From assembly GCF_016859285.1 (NCBI RefSeq), contig NC_053411.1:6951001-7015000 (forward strand): a stretch of DNA of 64,000 nt. The letters run 5' to 3'. The notes beneath the pieces are model-generated. The model made no database searches. It was not told the origin of the DNA and saw only the letters and a list, made by a program, of their open reading frames with translations. This document shows, piece by piece, positions 43,341-57,069 of this stretch. Origin of the DNA: Xiphias gladius (taxonomy: Eukaryota > Chordata > Actinopteri > Istiophoriformes > Xiphiidae). The position numbers and the translations under genes were made by a program. How positions within the stretch are numbered: position 1 is the stretch's first letter; each line of letters opens with the position of its first letter.

Positions 43341-46300
43341 AAGTTCAGTGTCAAAATATTTTCATTTTCTCCCCTTTTTGAAGTATTTCTCTACTCATTG
43401 TTATCCCTTGTAGTAAAAGCAATTTTTATATAATTTAATTTTTGATAAGTGCCGTACGAAATAGAAGGTTACCACTGTCTCAGTATGAAAGGAATTACAT
43501 TTAGGCTTAACCCTCCATTACATCCAGAATTGACTTGAGAAACCATCCTGATATGGTAACGATGGTCAAATAAAATGGAAATAAGTGTAATGCAAATTCA
43601 GATGCGTCATGGTATCTGTAATAAGCAGTATTGTCTTCGCTATAGTGGTTTATAAATGTAAAGAACATTGGAATACTCCAGGGGTCGCTAAAGGCTTATG
43701 TAAGTTGCCCAGCCAAATACACAGGATTGGACGAGGGACTGATGGATGACTTGGTCAAATGCAGTTTTATGAATTTTGTTGAATGAGAGCTTTCTGATAT
43801 AACCAATGGAAATCCATATTCAGATTGCCTGTGGCTAAACTAACATGACTGTCTGTGTCTCTGTGTCAAATGTGCTAAAATAAGAAAAGCACATACAAGT
43901 CTTGGACATACCCTGTCTGAGACAATACATCAAAGAGGGAAACGACAGACATTACTGACATGCTGAGGAAGTTCCAGCTGCGCATAAATATTGTTTTACA
44001 ATGCTTTCCACCTCTCTTCCATGCTCGTATTCATTTCACAGCTTCTCTCTGTAATCTTACAATGTTAATTTTACTTTATTCTATTTTATTACTTTTTACA
44101 GACTCACAGGGACATTGGAAAAGCCAAATTATTCCGAAAAACTGGAGTCAAGGCTTTAAACGGTACAGTCAAAACCTTCCCAATGCCTTGAACAGCAGGT
44201 GGTTAGAGTTTAATATTCAACAGGCTGTAGCTCAAAGGTCCATCTTCCCTGGTGCTACTTTCCTATCTGGCAATTGCCTGTTAAATTGAAGGGAAAATGT
44301 TTGCAGAAACAAATGAGGTAAATATTTAATTGAAGATTACTTGTGCATCTGGATTGGCTTTGCTGACAAAAAACAGACAGCCTCAGGTACAGACAGCAGT
44401 CAAAAAGGTTTTGTTCAGGCTATAGTGCTAATGTCTATTTATGAGATCTTTCTGTGCTTTCATACAGACGTATATAGATGGCTTTTTGAGGAAATATTGG
44501 TGGACAGCGAATAGGTACAATCTGCTGAGACTTATTTGTGACAATGAGAGGATGTTCTGTACAACATAGCAGAGAACAGTTTCAATCCACCAACTTCTGG
44601 GTTACGGGACAAGCACGCTTGTGCTGGGCCAATCTGCTCTCCTGAAGGAGAAGAGAGAGAGAGAGAGAGCACTGCATCAGTGAATTGAACTGTTTGAAAT
44701 TCTTATCACAGAAGGGAGCATTCTTACACAACGTGCAACCATTTTATCGTGATTACCGAAAGCGGAAGTTATCGGAGGAGAGAAAGGGGCTGAGAGGAGG
44801 GAACAAAGTTCAGAGAATGAAAAGCAGAGGATAAAATGAACAATAGAGCAGGCCAGTACACCAAGGGGAGAGCACATGAATGAGAAAGAGATGGATGTGG
44901 TCTGTGAGAGAGGGAGATGTGAAATACAGAGAGAGATCATTACAATGTGCCTATTCTAAGACAAATATTATCATCAAACTTCAAAAAATCTACTTTAATT
45001 TGTCATGAAACTTAGCACTTGAAGTGGCAAAGAATGTCAGTTGTGAAGTTTATCCTTGCATGCCGTAATATTAACCATTTACTTTGATTTAAACTGTTAT
45101 TGTCTATACATGTCATAAGTCAGCATAATGGGTTGCTGTTGGTTCTATGTTCCTTTTAATTTCTGAAGTTTGCACCACATATAGTTTTGTATTCAGTGTT
45201 TTATTTATTTATTTATTTATTTTTTTGGATGAATTTCTGTGGTGAGTGTACTGATGTGATGAACTAATCAGTGTTTCCTGTGGTCATGTTAGCTCTCCAT
45301 TCATGCCAGTTAAAGAGTTGGGGAGGAAAGCTTTCCATGGTGAACAGTCCCCCCTTTGTCTGTGAGAGAAAACCAGGCCACACATTCTAGTAGAAAGAGA
45401 GGGAGGGGAACAGAAAAAGACAAAAAACAGGAGAAAGCAGAAAGACAGAAATGGAAGAGGAAGAGAGGTTAGAAGTAGAAAAGCTATTTAAATGCACAAT
45501 CAGCAAAGCATAGGAATGTGTGAATTCAATTTATCACTGCTATACTTACATAAAACCTTGTGGGTTAATGTACAACTACAATATTACCAATGATATTATT
45601 GGAACAGAACATAAGGCAATAACATTACACAATATGACAAAGTCTCCACTGTATTTCATTGAATGTGTGTCTTTTGCATAAACTTATGAAATGTTTCACC
45701 TTCAACTTTCTACGTAAGTTTTTTTCTAAATATCTTTGCAACTGAGTGATCTTAACAATTTTACACTGTATCCAGGACACAAAATAAATATAGTATCACA
45801 TATATTTCCTGCTGACATGACATTTGAGAAGAAGACAAGTTCAAGCTGAACAAATCAGTCTGTGAACCCTTGACCACGATGCCTTTTTTTTTTTTAATTA
45901 TTATTACATTAAATGAAAGCCAGTCAGTCTAAACTGTATGAGTGCACATTATAGTGGAACAATGAGATGAAAGCACAAGACCTCAGTCAGACTGGTCTAA
46001 ACTGGTCTGGGTCTGTCCTGCTGTGCTTTTTTTTTTTTTCAAGCTCATGCTGTCTTGCAAAATAAACTTTCTCAGAGGAATCAGACGAGGATTTATAGTG
46101 AGGCTCAGTGTGTGTATTCATGTGTGTGTCCCCAGCCCTAACTCAGAGATACTAAACTATACTTCTAAAATAAACATTTTCTGAGCACAATCTAAAGTTG
46201 TGTTCTGTGGAATAACCTTGATTATTTAAAAGCCAAATCTAAATCACAGAATCAGATGTGAATTCTCATTTTTAAATACCACAGTTTTCTCTTACTTGTT

Positions 46301-49300
46301 TAACCTGCTTGTGGATGATCATACAACACTCTTTATCTCCTGTAAATTGCAGTGTCCCTGAGCCACCAGTTTAAAATAATGTACAGTAATTGCTGCCATG
46401 TTTCCCCTCCTGCCTCAGAGAAAACAGACAAAACTATGCAGCAACTTCCCCTTTCTCCTTTCTATTCGTGAGTGTGTGTTCACGCTTGAGGATGGATTTA
46501 CTGGATACCCTCCCCTCCTCCCCTGCCAAAGGCATAAACAAAGCACAGAGGCTCTACAATAGGACAAGGCTTGGAGGGTTTTTTCTTTTAATTATTGTCC
46601 TCTATGAACTTGTAGTCTCCCTTTATGGTGGCTGACAATGCAGCCAGTTTGCAAAACATGTGAATCCGTGTCATTTGAAGCTTGATATGCTGCTTGGACG
46701 TCAGTTTATCCTGCTTTTTTTGGTTGTCAGAGATGTGAAGACCGAGCAGGACTCAGACAACATGTGGGACTTTTCCCACATGTCGTCTTCTGAAGAGACA
46801 CAAACAGTTTTGCTTTAGCTCAGTGCTATGTTTCCATTAATTACTGTGGTCATGTTCCTTTACAAATTTTGATCCAAATTTTGCTACACCCTAAACACAT
46901 AAACATGTTTACACATCCCTGCACCCTTCTCTCTTTCTGTCTGACCTTTCCCCTGTTTATTTTTGGACCTCCCCCTTTCTTGGCCACTCCTCTTTACTCT
47001 TGTTTCCTCATGTAACCACTCATCTTCTTTCCCTGTTTTATTTATTTATTTATTTTCAGATCTTGACAGCAATGTCTGTCAAGCCTTTCTGGATCAAATG
47101 CACAGTGTGTTCACCTGACGCTGCTAAACACACATGCGATCAACACGCTGAGATAAAAACAGAAACAGATGGCGTGTGTTTGAGTTTGTCTAACAGAGAA
47201 ATATATTTAGCATGTTCATGAGCGTGAATGTGCCTGTTGAGATGGTTTTACTAAGATGACCATTTCTACTTTATGACATACAGCTCAGATGAAGTTTTCA
47301 AAGTTTCGAGGTCTGAATTTCTGAAGCAACGCTGGGAGCCTCATGTTGCTACGCTTTCCAAAACCTGGCACAGTAACAGAAGTTAAATAACGGTAATGTT
47401 TTGACGGGTTATAATGTCACAGATCTACAAATAGACACACGGCAGCCCCCCTCTAATTAAGATTTTATCCAAGACCCAAATAAGACAACATATAGAAAGA
47501 TAGACCTCTCTGCACTACATGTGGCAAGGTAGCAGGAGTGAGAATGGAATCTGAATAATAAATAAACCTGCATTTTCACATTCGCATTACTCCTTCTAAA
47601 TGGAATAGTTGCCGGAGGCCCCCACTCCACACATTGAAAACCGCTTGGATAAAGTACAATAAGCTGGGATATGATTTTCCTGAATAACTATATTATGATA
47701 TGATGAAAAGAAAAATGAGTGAAATCTCGTTTTCTGTGGTTTTTGGTTTGTCTGACAAGACAAACACCAAAGTACCTCCATTGGAATGGGACAGAGGCAG
47801 AACAAAAACATATAAGTGGTGTTCCTAAAGTTACCGTTACTACATAAAGATGTTTACCTTTCTTTACATATTAGAGAGAGGAAGATGCAGTATAGATATG
47901 GGAGCAGTACGGGAAGTAACAACAAAGTGGGAAAAGATAGAAGATGGTATTAGAAATACAGTTATTAATAAATCATGAAAAGCTTTTGTCTTTGTCTTCT
48001 TTCATTAGTGACCCTGTCGGCCAGCAAATTCAATCAGTCATTGCTATGTAAGTGCATACTGGTACTTTGAAAACTGAGAAAAAAATGAAAATGTGTTCAC
48101 CAAAAAACCATATCCTCCAGACCATTACAAAATATGGAAATAACAGCATTGTGATTATTTCATAATCATATTTACGAACAGATCTAATAATGGATCCAAG
48201 CATTTGATTGACTCACAGGTTGCATACTCTCCCTTACTGAGATAAACATCAACACTCTTATTCTCCTACTGTTTACTGTCATGATTACAAAAAATGTCAA
48301 CTGTGACAGATGACAATCAGTGCATGGTGTAACCTGTACAAATACAGCCTGAAACATAACGCAGCTTTTAAGTAGATGACATTAAGATTTCATGGGCGCC
48401 TTTCCTAGAACCCTGCTGTTACTGTAACTCAATGAAGGTCAACAACAGCTGGGGAGGGCTTGAGAGCACAAGCTCGGCCACGAGGAGATTGGTTGTTAGA
48501 TTAACTGCTCACAAATATTCTCTCTAATTTAATATAGACCATATTGCATATAATTACATTATTACTTAATAACAACTAATTACATAATCATTGATCAACA
48601 ACATTAATTTGGTCAATGTTTATTAAATGAAATAGCAGCAATATCAACAACAACCTGGCATTTTAAAATAGGGATCAACAAGCTATTTTTATACCCTTAC
48701 ACAGAAAAGATGTTTGCTGCAGGTTTGTATTTGTGTAAAGTTTGTACCACAGATTCTGTTTAAAAAGCTTTACAGTATATGCTGTCTCTGGAACTGGTTT
48801 GGGAGACAGAGCACGCTCTGAATTCCATCAAGTACTCCGGTCACTTGCTAATGCAAACCATCCAATGCATCCATTTTTGTGTCAAGACTGAATACATATG
48901 TATCAATTATAAAAAGACATGTCTTTTGTTTGTTTGTTTTTTATCATTTGCTTACTACAGCAGCACTGTTGCTAAACTATAGATACAACTGAAAAGCCAT
49001 GCCAGTCCAGTTCAGCCTAGAGGGAATCTTTCCTTTACTTTGTTTTTTGGTTAGCAATATAATGTGAGCCTGATCGTATCAGAGAGAATAGATTGATCAC
49101 TGAATGTGTAGTTACTCAGTTGTTTGTGGAAGAAAGAAAACGGTTCAAGGTCTGTATAAGCAGAAAAAAAGGGGGGGGGGCATCTCCACTAATCAAAAGA
49201 TTAAAGGCCTCACCAGGAGCCTGGATAGTATGCAATCAACCCATCTCTCAGGTGGTCAACAGATGGCTTATGTAACTGATCACATTATCCTCAGGAATAG

Positions 49301-49506
49301 CTTGCAGAACCAAACTGGATTTGTTAGTTGGTGCTAACAATTCTAACAATACATTTTCAGCCTAACCCGTGTTGCTCTGTCAGGAGGATCTTGGTGCAAA
49401 ATAACCTTCCATGTTAAAACTCACGACGGCTGCTTTCCACCTCCATGCCATCCCCTTAAGCCCCTATTTATGCTCTGAGTGGGTGACGACAGTTTTACTT
49501 CAGCTT
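43341..49506. other. Intergenic DNA between divergent snx15 and slc3a2
   Basis: Mostly AT-rich. No exon is assigned. ORFs at 43960-44289 and 46390-46635 show no family resemblance. Around 44580-44640 the minus strand has a weak tRNA-like pattern that could be a decayed SINE. A short (TTTA)n tract lies near 45199-45222 and an imperfect hairpin at 46755-46787. Confidence 0.4.
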
Positions 49507-49677
49507 TCAATTAAAACGCGAGAGAAACCGAAATAACTTTGGAGTTATGCGTTTTCCTGTCTTCTGAACAAACTGGGGGGCAAAGGCCCGAAACTGTGTA
49601 AAGACAGAGCCAATAAACATGAGCGTGTACTGGACATAGGCGGCCGGACTGATACCCACATCAATAAGTGAGGTCAT
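49507..49677 (-). CDS. Possible 56-residue membrane microprotein, divergent from slc3a2
   Basis: Minus-strand ORF starting MTSLIDVGISPAAYVQYTLM and ending KLFRFLSRFN. It has one moderately hydrophobic stretch (about residues 12-30) followed by a basic C-terminus. Codon choice is varied and the composition looks protein-like rather than low complexity. The ATG is about 150-200 bases from the presumed slc3a2 transcription start, on the opposite strand, as expected for a bidirectional promoter. I do not recognise the family and cannot exclude a chance ORF or a first coding exon of a larger gene. Confidence 0.3.
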   Translation of the reverse strand: MTSLIDVGISPAAYVQYTLMFIGSVFTQFRAFAPQFVQKTGKRITPKLFRFLSRFN

Positions 49678-49799
49678 GGAGCAGAATAGATTTTGGCAAA
49701 AAAAAAACAACTGGTCCAAGCATTAAAACAGTATCAGGTCTAGAGCATGGGTTGTATTCGTGTAGTAATGTTGGTCTCTCTGGTGATTTGTTTGCTTTC

Positions 49800-49978
49800 C
49801 TGGAGAGAGAGGGGGGGGGGGTCGTTCCTCAGTGGGCGGAGAAACCGGGGCAAGTACAAATACAGACCGAGCCTCCTCTGTAATAGGATTAGCAGAGACT
49901 CGAGGATAAACGACTGGGGAAGAGAAGAGAAAAGAAAAGTGGACAGACTATACGTCGTTTTTAAAAAACAAAAAACAG
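49800..49978 (+). promoter_or_regulatory. slc3a2: Probable slc3a2 promoter and non-coding first exon
   Basis: A GC box (GTGGGCGGAG, about 49835-49844) is followed by a purine-rich stretch ending in a consensus donor, AAAACAG followed by GTAATT at 49979. The slc3a2 coding exon has an acceptor-like pyrimidine tract before 51191, so a non-coding first exon here would splice to it. Inferred from position and splice sites. Confidence 0.45.
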
Positions 49979-51205
49979 GTAATTTTTCATTTACTTCACC
50001 GAGTTTTCTTCCATAAAACTTGTCTAAGTGTGAGCTGAAGAACGGGAGGGAGGCGGCAGTGTTGTTACAAGGCCTCGTGGCTCGATTTCATCATCTGCGA
50101 AGGAAGATAAATGACACTGTATCCAACATTTCAAACCGCTCGAAAGTTTCCTACTTATTTCCACCACTGGGACTTATTTGACAAAACGAGTGGGATCGAT
50201 ATTCGAATTTACGAGATTTCGTTTTATTAACTATTACTATTTTAAACGTAATTGAAGAACCGGGACAAACCAGCCAGCAAAGAATAGAACTCCCGTACAA
50301 CAAAAAAACAGAACTCATTTGGTGTATATGCAAAACAGTTGTGCCTTAACTACTAAAATGTTATAGTCACTGTTATTAATGTTAGAGTACACACGAATTT
50401 TCTTTCATGTTAGGCTCTGTTATTGATATATTCTGTATTTTTTTTAATCAAAAACACACAGCTCAATACAAAAAACAAAACAAAAACAAATACAGAAGGA
50501 ATTAACGTGTCAAATGTGGTATGTGTGAGGGATTTACTTATTGCAACAAGGGATAGAAATTGTAGTTAACGATTAGCTAACAATCCACTCTTATTTTGAA
50601 GGTTACATTGTTTCCGTTGACAGAGCTGTTTCTAGCTGAATTTATCCTGTAACGTATAGCTACTCTTTCATCAGACAACTGTTGAACGCATCCCCAGCAC
50701 TACTGCACCTTTTTGGAGAGTTGTCTGTCCAGTGTTATTCTTGTTGCAGCAACAGATGATAAAAATACGAAGCGTGGTTTAAGTAGGTAACGTCTCTTTT
50801 CCAGCAGGTTATTCCCCCCCCCCTAAGCTATTTGTCTGTTACTTGCGCGAAAAGCTGAGCTAACAGAGGCTGTTAGGCTAACGTTAGCTAGAATTCATCA
50901 CTGACGAACGCGTTAACTGGCAACAACCCTTTCATTTCTGCCTCTAGTAACTAGCTAACTAGTCAGTTTTATGAGGCTAGCACTTGTTTTCACGTCTCAA
51001 CTATGAGGTACTGTAAATAAAAGGAATCCGTGTGGTGGGTCTCAGAAATTATTGAACATATGTTTGGTTAAGTACAATTTACCAGTGACACAAGACAGGG
51101 CCAACACCTTTTCGGTCAATTAACTTGACAATCTGTTATTTCTCTGTTTCTCCTACTGTTGCCCGCCCCTCTGTGCCCCCATCTCTAAAGAAAGCCGATT
51201 TAACC

Positions 51206-54200
51206 ATGAATAAGGACACCGAGATAGACATGAAGGAAGTGGAGCTCAATGAACTGGATCCCGAGAAGCAGCCCATGACAGGTGATGGCCAGGCGGCAGG
51301 CGGAGAAAAAAATGGCAGCGTCAAGCTGAAGGTCCCAGAGGACGAGGTTACATTCACCGGCTTGTCAAAAGAGGAGCTGATGAAGGTCGCTGGCACTCCC
51401 GGGTAAGAGCTACTGGGCAACAGTTGCTATAAATACTTTGTAAATTCTGATCTTTTATTTGCATGTGGAAAAAAATAAATGGTTATCTTACCACCCCCCC
51501 CCACACTCTCATCCTTTTCTGTAGATGGGTGCGAACCCGTTGGGTGCTTCTTGTCCTGTTTTGGCTGGGCTGGCTAGGCATGCTGGCTGGAGCAATTGTA
51601 ATCATAGTCCAGGCCCCTCGCTGCAAACCCATCCCTGAGATGAACTGGTGGAATGAAGGACCTCTGTACCAGATCTCTGACCTCGTGGCTTTCGCTAACG
51701 GAATGGCAGGTAGAGAATCTTACGATTTCAAATAAATATGTATTTTTCATTGTAAATATACAGTGTTTTTTTTTATGCCACGCAGAATTTTTTATATTAA
51801 AGTTGATGCCCTTTCTTGCTGCAGTTTGCATGTTCTTGTTTGCTCATTGTGCCATCCTTATTCAAATAATTTAGAGATTATTTACGAAGTGCTCTAGTCT
51901 TGATGTGCTAACCCGCTCTAATTCACGTGGGATAAGTCTTGTGAGAATGTCTTGGGTTTCCTAAGTTCTGCATGGCTTACGTCAGCTGGCCAGATACCAA
52001 ACTGCTGACTAGGCTGACACTGAGTGACTCAAGGTCTAAAGGACATAAAAACCCACAAGTCATTTCTTTCATATCTCTCCTACTCAGATTTGAGGTTATG
52101 GTTGAGCAACCAGGTACTTTTTTTTTTTTTTTTTTTTTTTTTAAGTGCTGTGCAGATTTGACTTTTTAGATCTCTTTTAGACTTCATTTCAGATCCCAAT
52201 GATGAAACTATTCTTGTTCTGAACAAAGCTTAAAAGCCAGGAAAAAGTTATGAGCTTTCATTTTCCAATTTTGATTTTTAACCACATAAGTGTTTTTAAA
52301 GAGGCAGGAAGGAAGGACAGATTTTGGCTACTGTTCTTAAAGTGAATCACTCAGTAGCGCTCGGTTTTCCAACGAGCCTTGAGTAGAATTCCAAGAACCA
52401 CACGTGACTCTGTTTTCACATAAAGACATCCTTGTACACAGACTTCACATGGCCAGCAGATGGTGTGGAGGGAGCCATTCACATGCTCCTGCCTTAAGTC
52501 TATACTAGCTATAAGAACAGCAGTATTTACCCTTAACTTTTCTATTTTGTTTTTACTTTGCATTCTCTCTTGTCTTCTAGCCTTCTGCCCTCTTCCCCTA
52601 ATCTTCTGACTCTGCTACCTTTCACACATCAGCGCTCTGTTGTCCAATGTGAAATTCACACTGACGCGACATTACATTCTCCCTCCCTGTCCCTCTATCT
52701 GTCTGTAGGTGTTGAGGCAAAGTTGGACGATATGAACCAGTTGAAAGTGAAAGGTCTGGTTCTCGGCCCTCTTCACACCGTCCAGGCTGATATGCAAAAC
52801 ACCCTGGATCTTCAGGCAATTGACCCAGTCCAGGGAAATGAGAAAGAACTGATTACCCTGCTGGAAAAGGCCCACAAAAAAGGTTAGATGATCATTATGA
52901 ATCACGAATGTTGGGCTCATTCATAGTCAATAGTAATAGCTTATGTTTGCAAGTTTTACATGGATTTGGACTGCTCAAGTCCAGGTGTTGTAAGCAAACT
53001 TATGCTTTTTGTTTTTCTCAGGCATTTCTGTGGTGCTTGACCTGACTCCAAACTACCTTGGCGGTGCTGCCTGGTTCAGCACTGGCGATACTGGTGATGT
53101 GATAGAGAAAGTCATGGTAGGACACACACGCTATGGTCTGGGATCCCTCATTCACTGAATCCATGACACTGAACGGTTCTTGCTTCTGAAGTTAAAGTGC
53201 TCGTGTTCTCTTCCAGGCTGCAGCACAGCACTGGCTGGGTTTGGGTGTTGACGGCATCAAGATATCTGACTTCACCGTTGCCTCCAACTCCCCTGAATGG
53301 TCAAAATTGCAGGCTGTTGTCCAGGGCAACCGCACTGAGGGCACCAAGAAGAGGTAACTATGCCAACCACTTTCTGACTTCCTTCTGTTCATCATTAGTA
53401 GACAGTCTATGTAGGAACACGCAATATTTAATTTGCAAGACTTTCCAAGTAATTTTCAAATCATCGGTAAAATGTCAGGTGACAGGGTTGTTTTTTGAGT
53501 AAGCTTGGAGATTAAATGCATTCCAGTGCTACAGGGGACTGTGGGTGGGGGTCAAAGAGAGCTGGATCAACAAGAGAGGCATCCGCAGGCCAGTTGTGCT
53601 CTACACACTCATGTTAAAGCAACAACTTGTGGAGGATTTGAGGAATGACAAATTTGACTTTTAAAATCAGATTCCACCATTCAAGGAGGCATTTCAAGAT
53701 GCTAAATTCTAGGCTTTTCTTAAAACAAGTTAGGATATAACTCAAAATTTTCTACTTTCAACTGACTGAAACCGAAGCCGACCATTGGCCCCCGTGCTCG
53801 GTTGCTCTGTAAGGTGACTAATTTGACCCTGTTCTTCTTCCCTCAGGGCCTTGATGGGTGTAGTTGAAGAGATTTCGCCTGCGGAGGTGTCTCAGCTTGT
53901 CAATACCTCTGGTGTAGATCTCATCCTGTCTGACCTGCTCAGCAGCAAAAATGGAGGTTGGTTCGAGTTTTCTTTTTGTTTGGCCATACTTGAACCTATA
54001 TCAAGTGTGTATCTTCTCCAATTTTTGGCTGGTTTTGGTTATTTGGAACAAAATATTGCAATAGTTTGGATAGATTATTTATTCATTTAAATATTTCCTT
54101 CATTTCTCTTTATTTACATTTAATCACCCATCATCGTCCTCATCATCATTTTTTTGTGTGTGTGAAAACCAACCAGTTGTTGTAAAATGGTACATCGCAG

Positions 54201-55221
54201 GTGATTATTATACCTGAATATCTGCAGGTGTGGAGCGCATCAAGGCCATGGACACTCTACACTCTCAGCAGAGAAGTCTGGGCTGGGGTCTAGGTGCCAC
54301 CAAATGGGACCAGCTGTCTAATATAGCGAAAACTCCGTCCCTGATCCGTCTCTACCAGCTCCTGTTGTTCACCATGCCTGGAACCCCAGTGTTTACCTAT
54401 GGAGACGAGATTGGCCTTCGGGCAGCAACAGTAAGCAATAAAACAGACCAGATAAGTTCAAATTTTTTAACAACCTTACAGGTGTCACAGAGTGTAACCT
54501 TTGTTTTTTCCCCTTTGTTTCTTTATCAGGGTGAAAAATCTCCTCAGATGGTTTGGGATATAGAGAAGGAACCCGCTGAAGAAGAAGTGGTTTATCTGGC
54601 TGCTGAGGTAAGATTGTGTTTTCATTGAATGTCAGTGTGGAAAAGGAGACCTTTAGCAAACTAGTTAGCGCATGATCAAAAACATTAATTTGCTTTCAGT
54701 GTTTTTAAAAAAAATGTCCTCAATTCTCACATTTACAGGCTGAGCGGAAGGAACGCGTTGCTCTAAGGAAGTGGTTCAAATCCCTCAGCGACCTGCGAGG
54801 CAAAGAGCGATCTCTCCTCCACGGCGACTACTACCCTCTCTACTCCTCTAACTCCTCCCTCTCTTTCCTCCGTCTGTGGGACCAGAGCGAGAGATATATA
54901 ACGGCTGTTAACTGGGGAGGAGAACCTGAGACACTCACACTCTCACTAGCACCTACAGGCAAGTTTGAATTCAACAGTAAGATACATTGGCGGTAGTTAG
55001 TCATTGTGTCTATGTTTTTTGTATTTGTTTTGTTTTTCTGTTTTTACACCGTGATATTTGTTCCTGCAGAGGGAGTAGAGCTGCCAAAGACAGCCAAGGT
55101 GAAGCTGTCAGCTGGCATAAACTCCACAGCAGACGCCACAGTAGACTCCACGGTCAGCCTGGACAAAATCACTCTAGGACCCGGACAAGCCATCTTGCTG
55201 CAGTTCCCCTATACAGGCTAA
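51206..55221 (+). CDS. slc3a2: 4F2 cell-surface antigen heavy chain (CD98hc)
   Basis: Ten exons: 51206-51402, 51525-51709, 52709-52882, 53022-53116, 53217-53353, 53847-53956, 54228-54430, 54530-54607, 54739-54958, 55070-55221, about 516 residues. The cytoplasmic N-terminus has EIDMKEVELNELDPEKQPM and FTGLSKEELMKVAG, nearly identical to human SLC3A2. A single membrane anchor (about residues 73-94) follows WVRTRW. Then comes QAPRCKPIP, whose Cys (about residue 99) corresponds to the one disulfide-linked to SLC7 light chains. The ectodomain is a glycosidase-like fold: VKGLVLGPLH, VVLDLTPNY, LYQLLLFTMPGTPVFTYGDE, ERSLLHGDY, and ends ILLQFPYTG. CD98hc carries LAT1-type amino-acid transporters to the plasma membrane and binds integrins. 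Intron 9 uses a GC donor (GCAAGT at 54959). AATAAA occurs at 55296-55301 and 55875-55880. Confidence 0.97.
52118..52142. repeat. Poly(T) tract
   Basis: About 25 consecutive T in slc3a2 intron 2. Confidence 0.95.
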
Positions 55222-55900
55222 AGATGGCACCAAACTGTCAGAAAGCTACCTACTGATTAGCCTTCTTAAAAGATATGAAAGTCCTAATCCTTAGGAATAA
55301 AATGGCATATACAAAAGAAACAGGATATTTCTCTTTACCATAATAAGTCAGACTTTCTATCAGTTTATTTCGTAAGAACGTACACAAATTGGGTCAAAGA
55401 AAATCTGCCATACAATTGCAGAATGTTGACAAGTATAAACTCTTGGATTTTTAGTGGGGTTTTATAAAGTTAAGTTTTTTTCTTTTTTTCTTTTTTTTTT
55501 TTTTTAATGTGCTAGGAAAAGATACAGCCACCTCAGCCATGCACTCATCAATTGACCATTTTGTACCCTTTTATTGTTGATTATCTGTACATTATCCAGA
55601 TGTGTGAAAGACATTCCATTCTTCTTCTTTGGGCATTTCTTTAGCAGTCCTTCTGAGTTTTTTATACATTTTTAAGAGATTCTGTTTTTGTGACAGTTTT
55701 ACTTTCTTTGTGGATTTTATTATTTTTTTTTCCTCAGTGGAAGATGCATAGTATAAACAAGTTAACTTAACTTTGAGCATGTGTGGTGACTTAGTTTGAA
55801 GCATTTTAAGAGTGCTGGTAAACAAAACTGTAGGAAATGGCTTCAAGTCTGTCAAGTGAACTGAATTGGAAATGAATAAACAGAAAGTTCTGTGCCAACC
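55222..55900 (+). other. slc3a2: slc3a2 3' UTR
   Basis: AT-rich sequence after the TAA stop, with two AATAAA signals (55296-55301 and 55875-55880). The second has a GT-rich element downstream (TGTGCATTCATGTTTTTGTG) and is the likelier main end. Confidence 0.6.
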
Positions 55901-57069
55901 CGTGTGCATTCATGTTTTTGTGACATTCTTATAAGAGTAAGTGCTATGTTTAAGCCTTTATGTCGGAGATAATATCAGATAAGACGTTCACTGTTGTCAG
56001 TACATACAGGTGTGTGAAAGTGTGTCACAGATGTCAACAGAGGAAGCACGCCTATATTTTATCACCATCCTGAGATAGGTTTTATAGGCACATTTATACT
56101 AGACTCTAAAATGTACCTTGTACACATACCTAAGAGTTTCACTAAATGGGTCATACACTGGCGGTCTTAAAGTAACTACTGTCATAAACCCCCTCCATAA
56201 AATGTCACATTTTCCAATTTGCAGAAAAATTGTTTTCAGTTTTCATAATCTGTAAAAACACCTGTTAGAAATAGAAAAGAATTCAGAGTCTCTTATTACA
56301 GCCTGTTCAATGGTGTTCTCTGAAACTATTCTCCTACACTTAATGATTTTGTGAGCAATATAAACTTCCTGAAAAATGAATCAGCATTGACAAAATCAGG
56401 TAGATAAATGAGGAATTTTAGAGATATTAATACTCTCTTAAGAATTATAGTTCCCACTGTTGCTTTCTACATATGTATAATTTAAAAGGACGGAGTTCAG
56501 TGGGACATTTTTTTGAGAGAAAATGTATAATTGTTTTTGTAAACATGGCATTGTTTTCTTTTAATAAGCATTTGTGCTTAAATTATCTCTCTAGGGTGCT
56601 TTAGATGATGATAGACGATGGCTGAAAAGTCAGGTTCATATACAGCAGTCCTACTTAGACTGAAACACTACCCACAGGGTGAAAACCTATGCATACTGTA
56701 TATTTCATGATACAATGATAAAGGAGGGGTTTTTTGTTACCCATACAACGATTTTCTGTAGTAAGTACTTGACATGTTCAGTGACAATGGCACAGAGGGA
56801 GAGCAAAAGAAGGACCACGAAGAGCGCTTACTTTAAACGATCATGGTTTTGTATCTCTATCAACAAACAAAGTTTCTTTGTATGAATTGATTTTACATTT
56901 TCACTTGTTAGTTTAGAAAAACGCCGGATTACTAGGTAACTATCCCTTTAACCCTGTACAAACCAGAGCCCGGCCTGAAGTCTTTACCAAGCTTGATATT
57001 AACCTGCAGTCTAATTTTGATACTGTATTTATGTATATCTATATTTATGTATGTTGTGCAGGAAGTGTT
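55901..57069. other. Intergenic DNA
   Basis: AT-rich, no coding or RNA gene and no clear repeat recognised. Confidence 0.4.

Noticed and set aside
44575-44645. tRNA-like pattern on the minus strand (GTAACCCAGAAGTTGGTGGATTG)
   Set aside because: Only a loose B-box-like match. Stems do not form; at most a decayed SINE head.
46492-46635. Small ORF ending in a hydrophobic segment (FFLLIIVLYELVVSLYGG)
   Set aside because: Could be a microprotein, but there is no promoter, splice context or composition support beyond the hydrophobic run from T-rich DNA.
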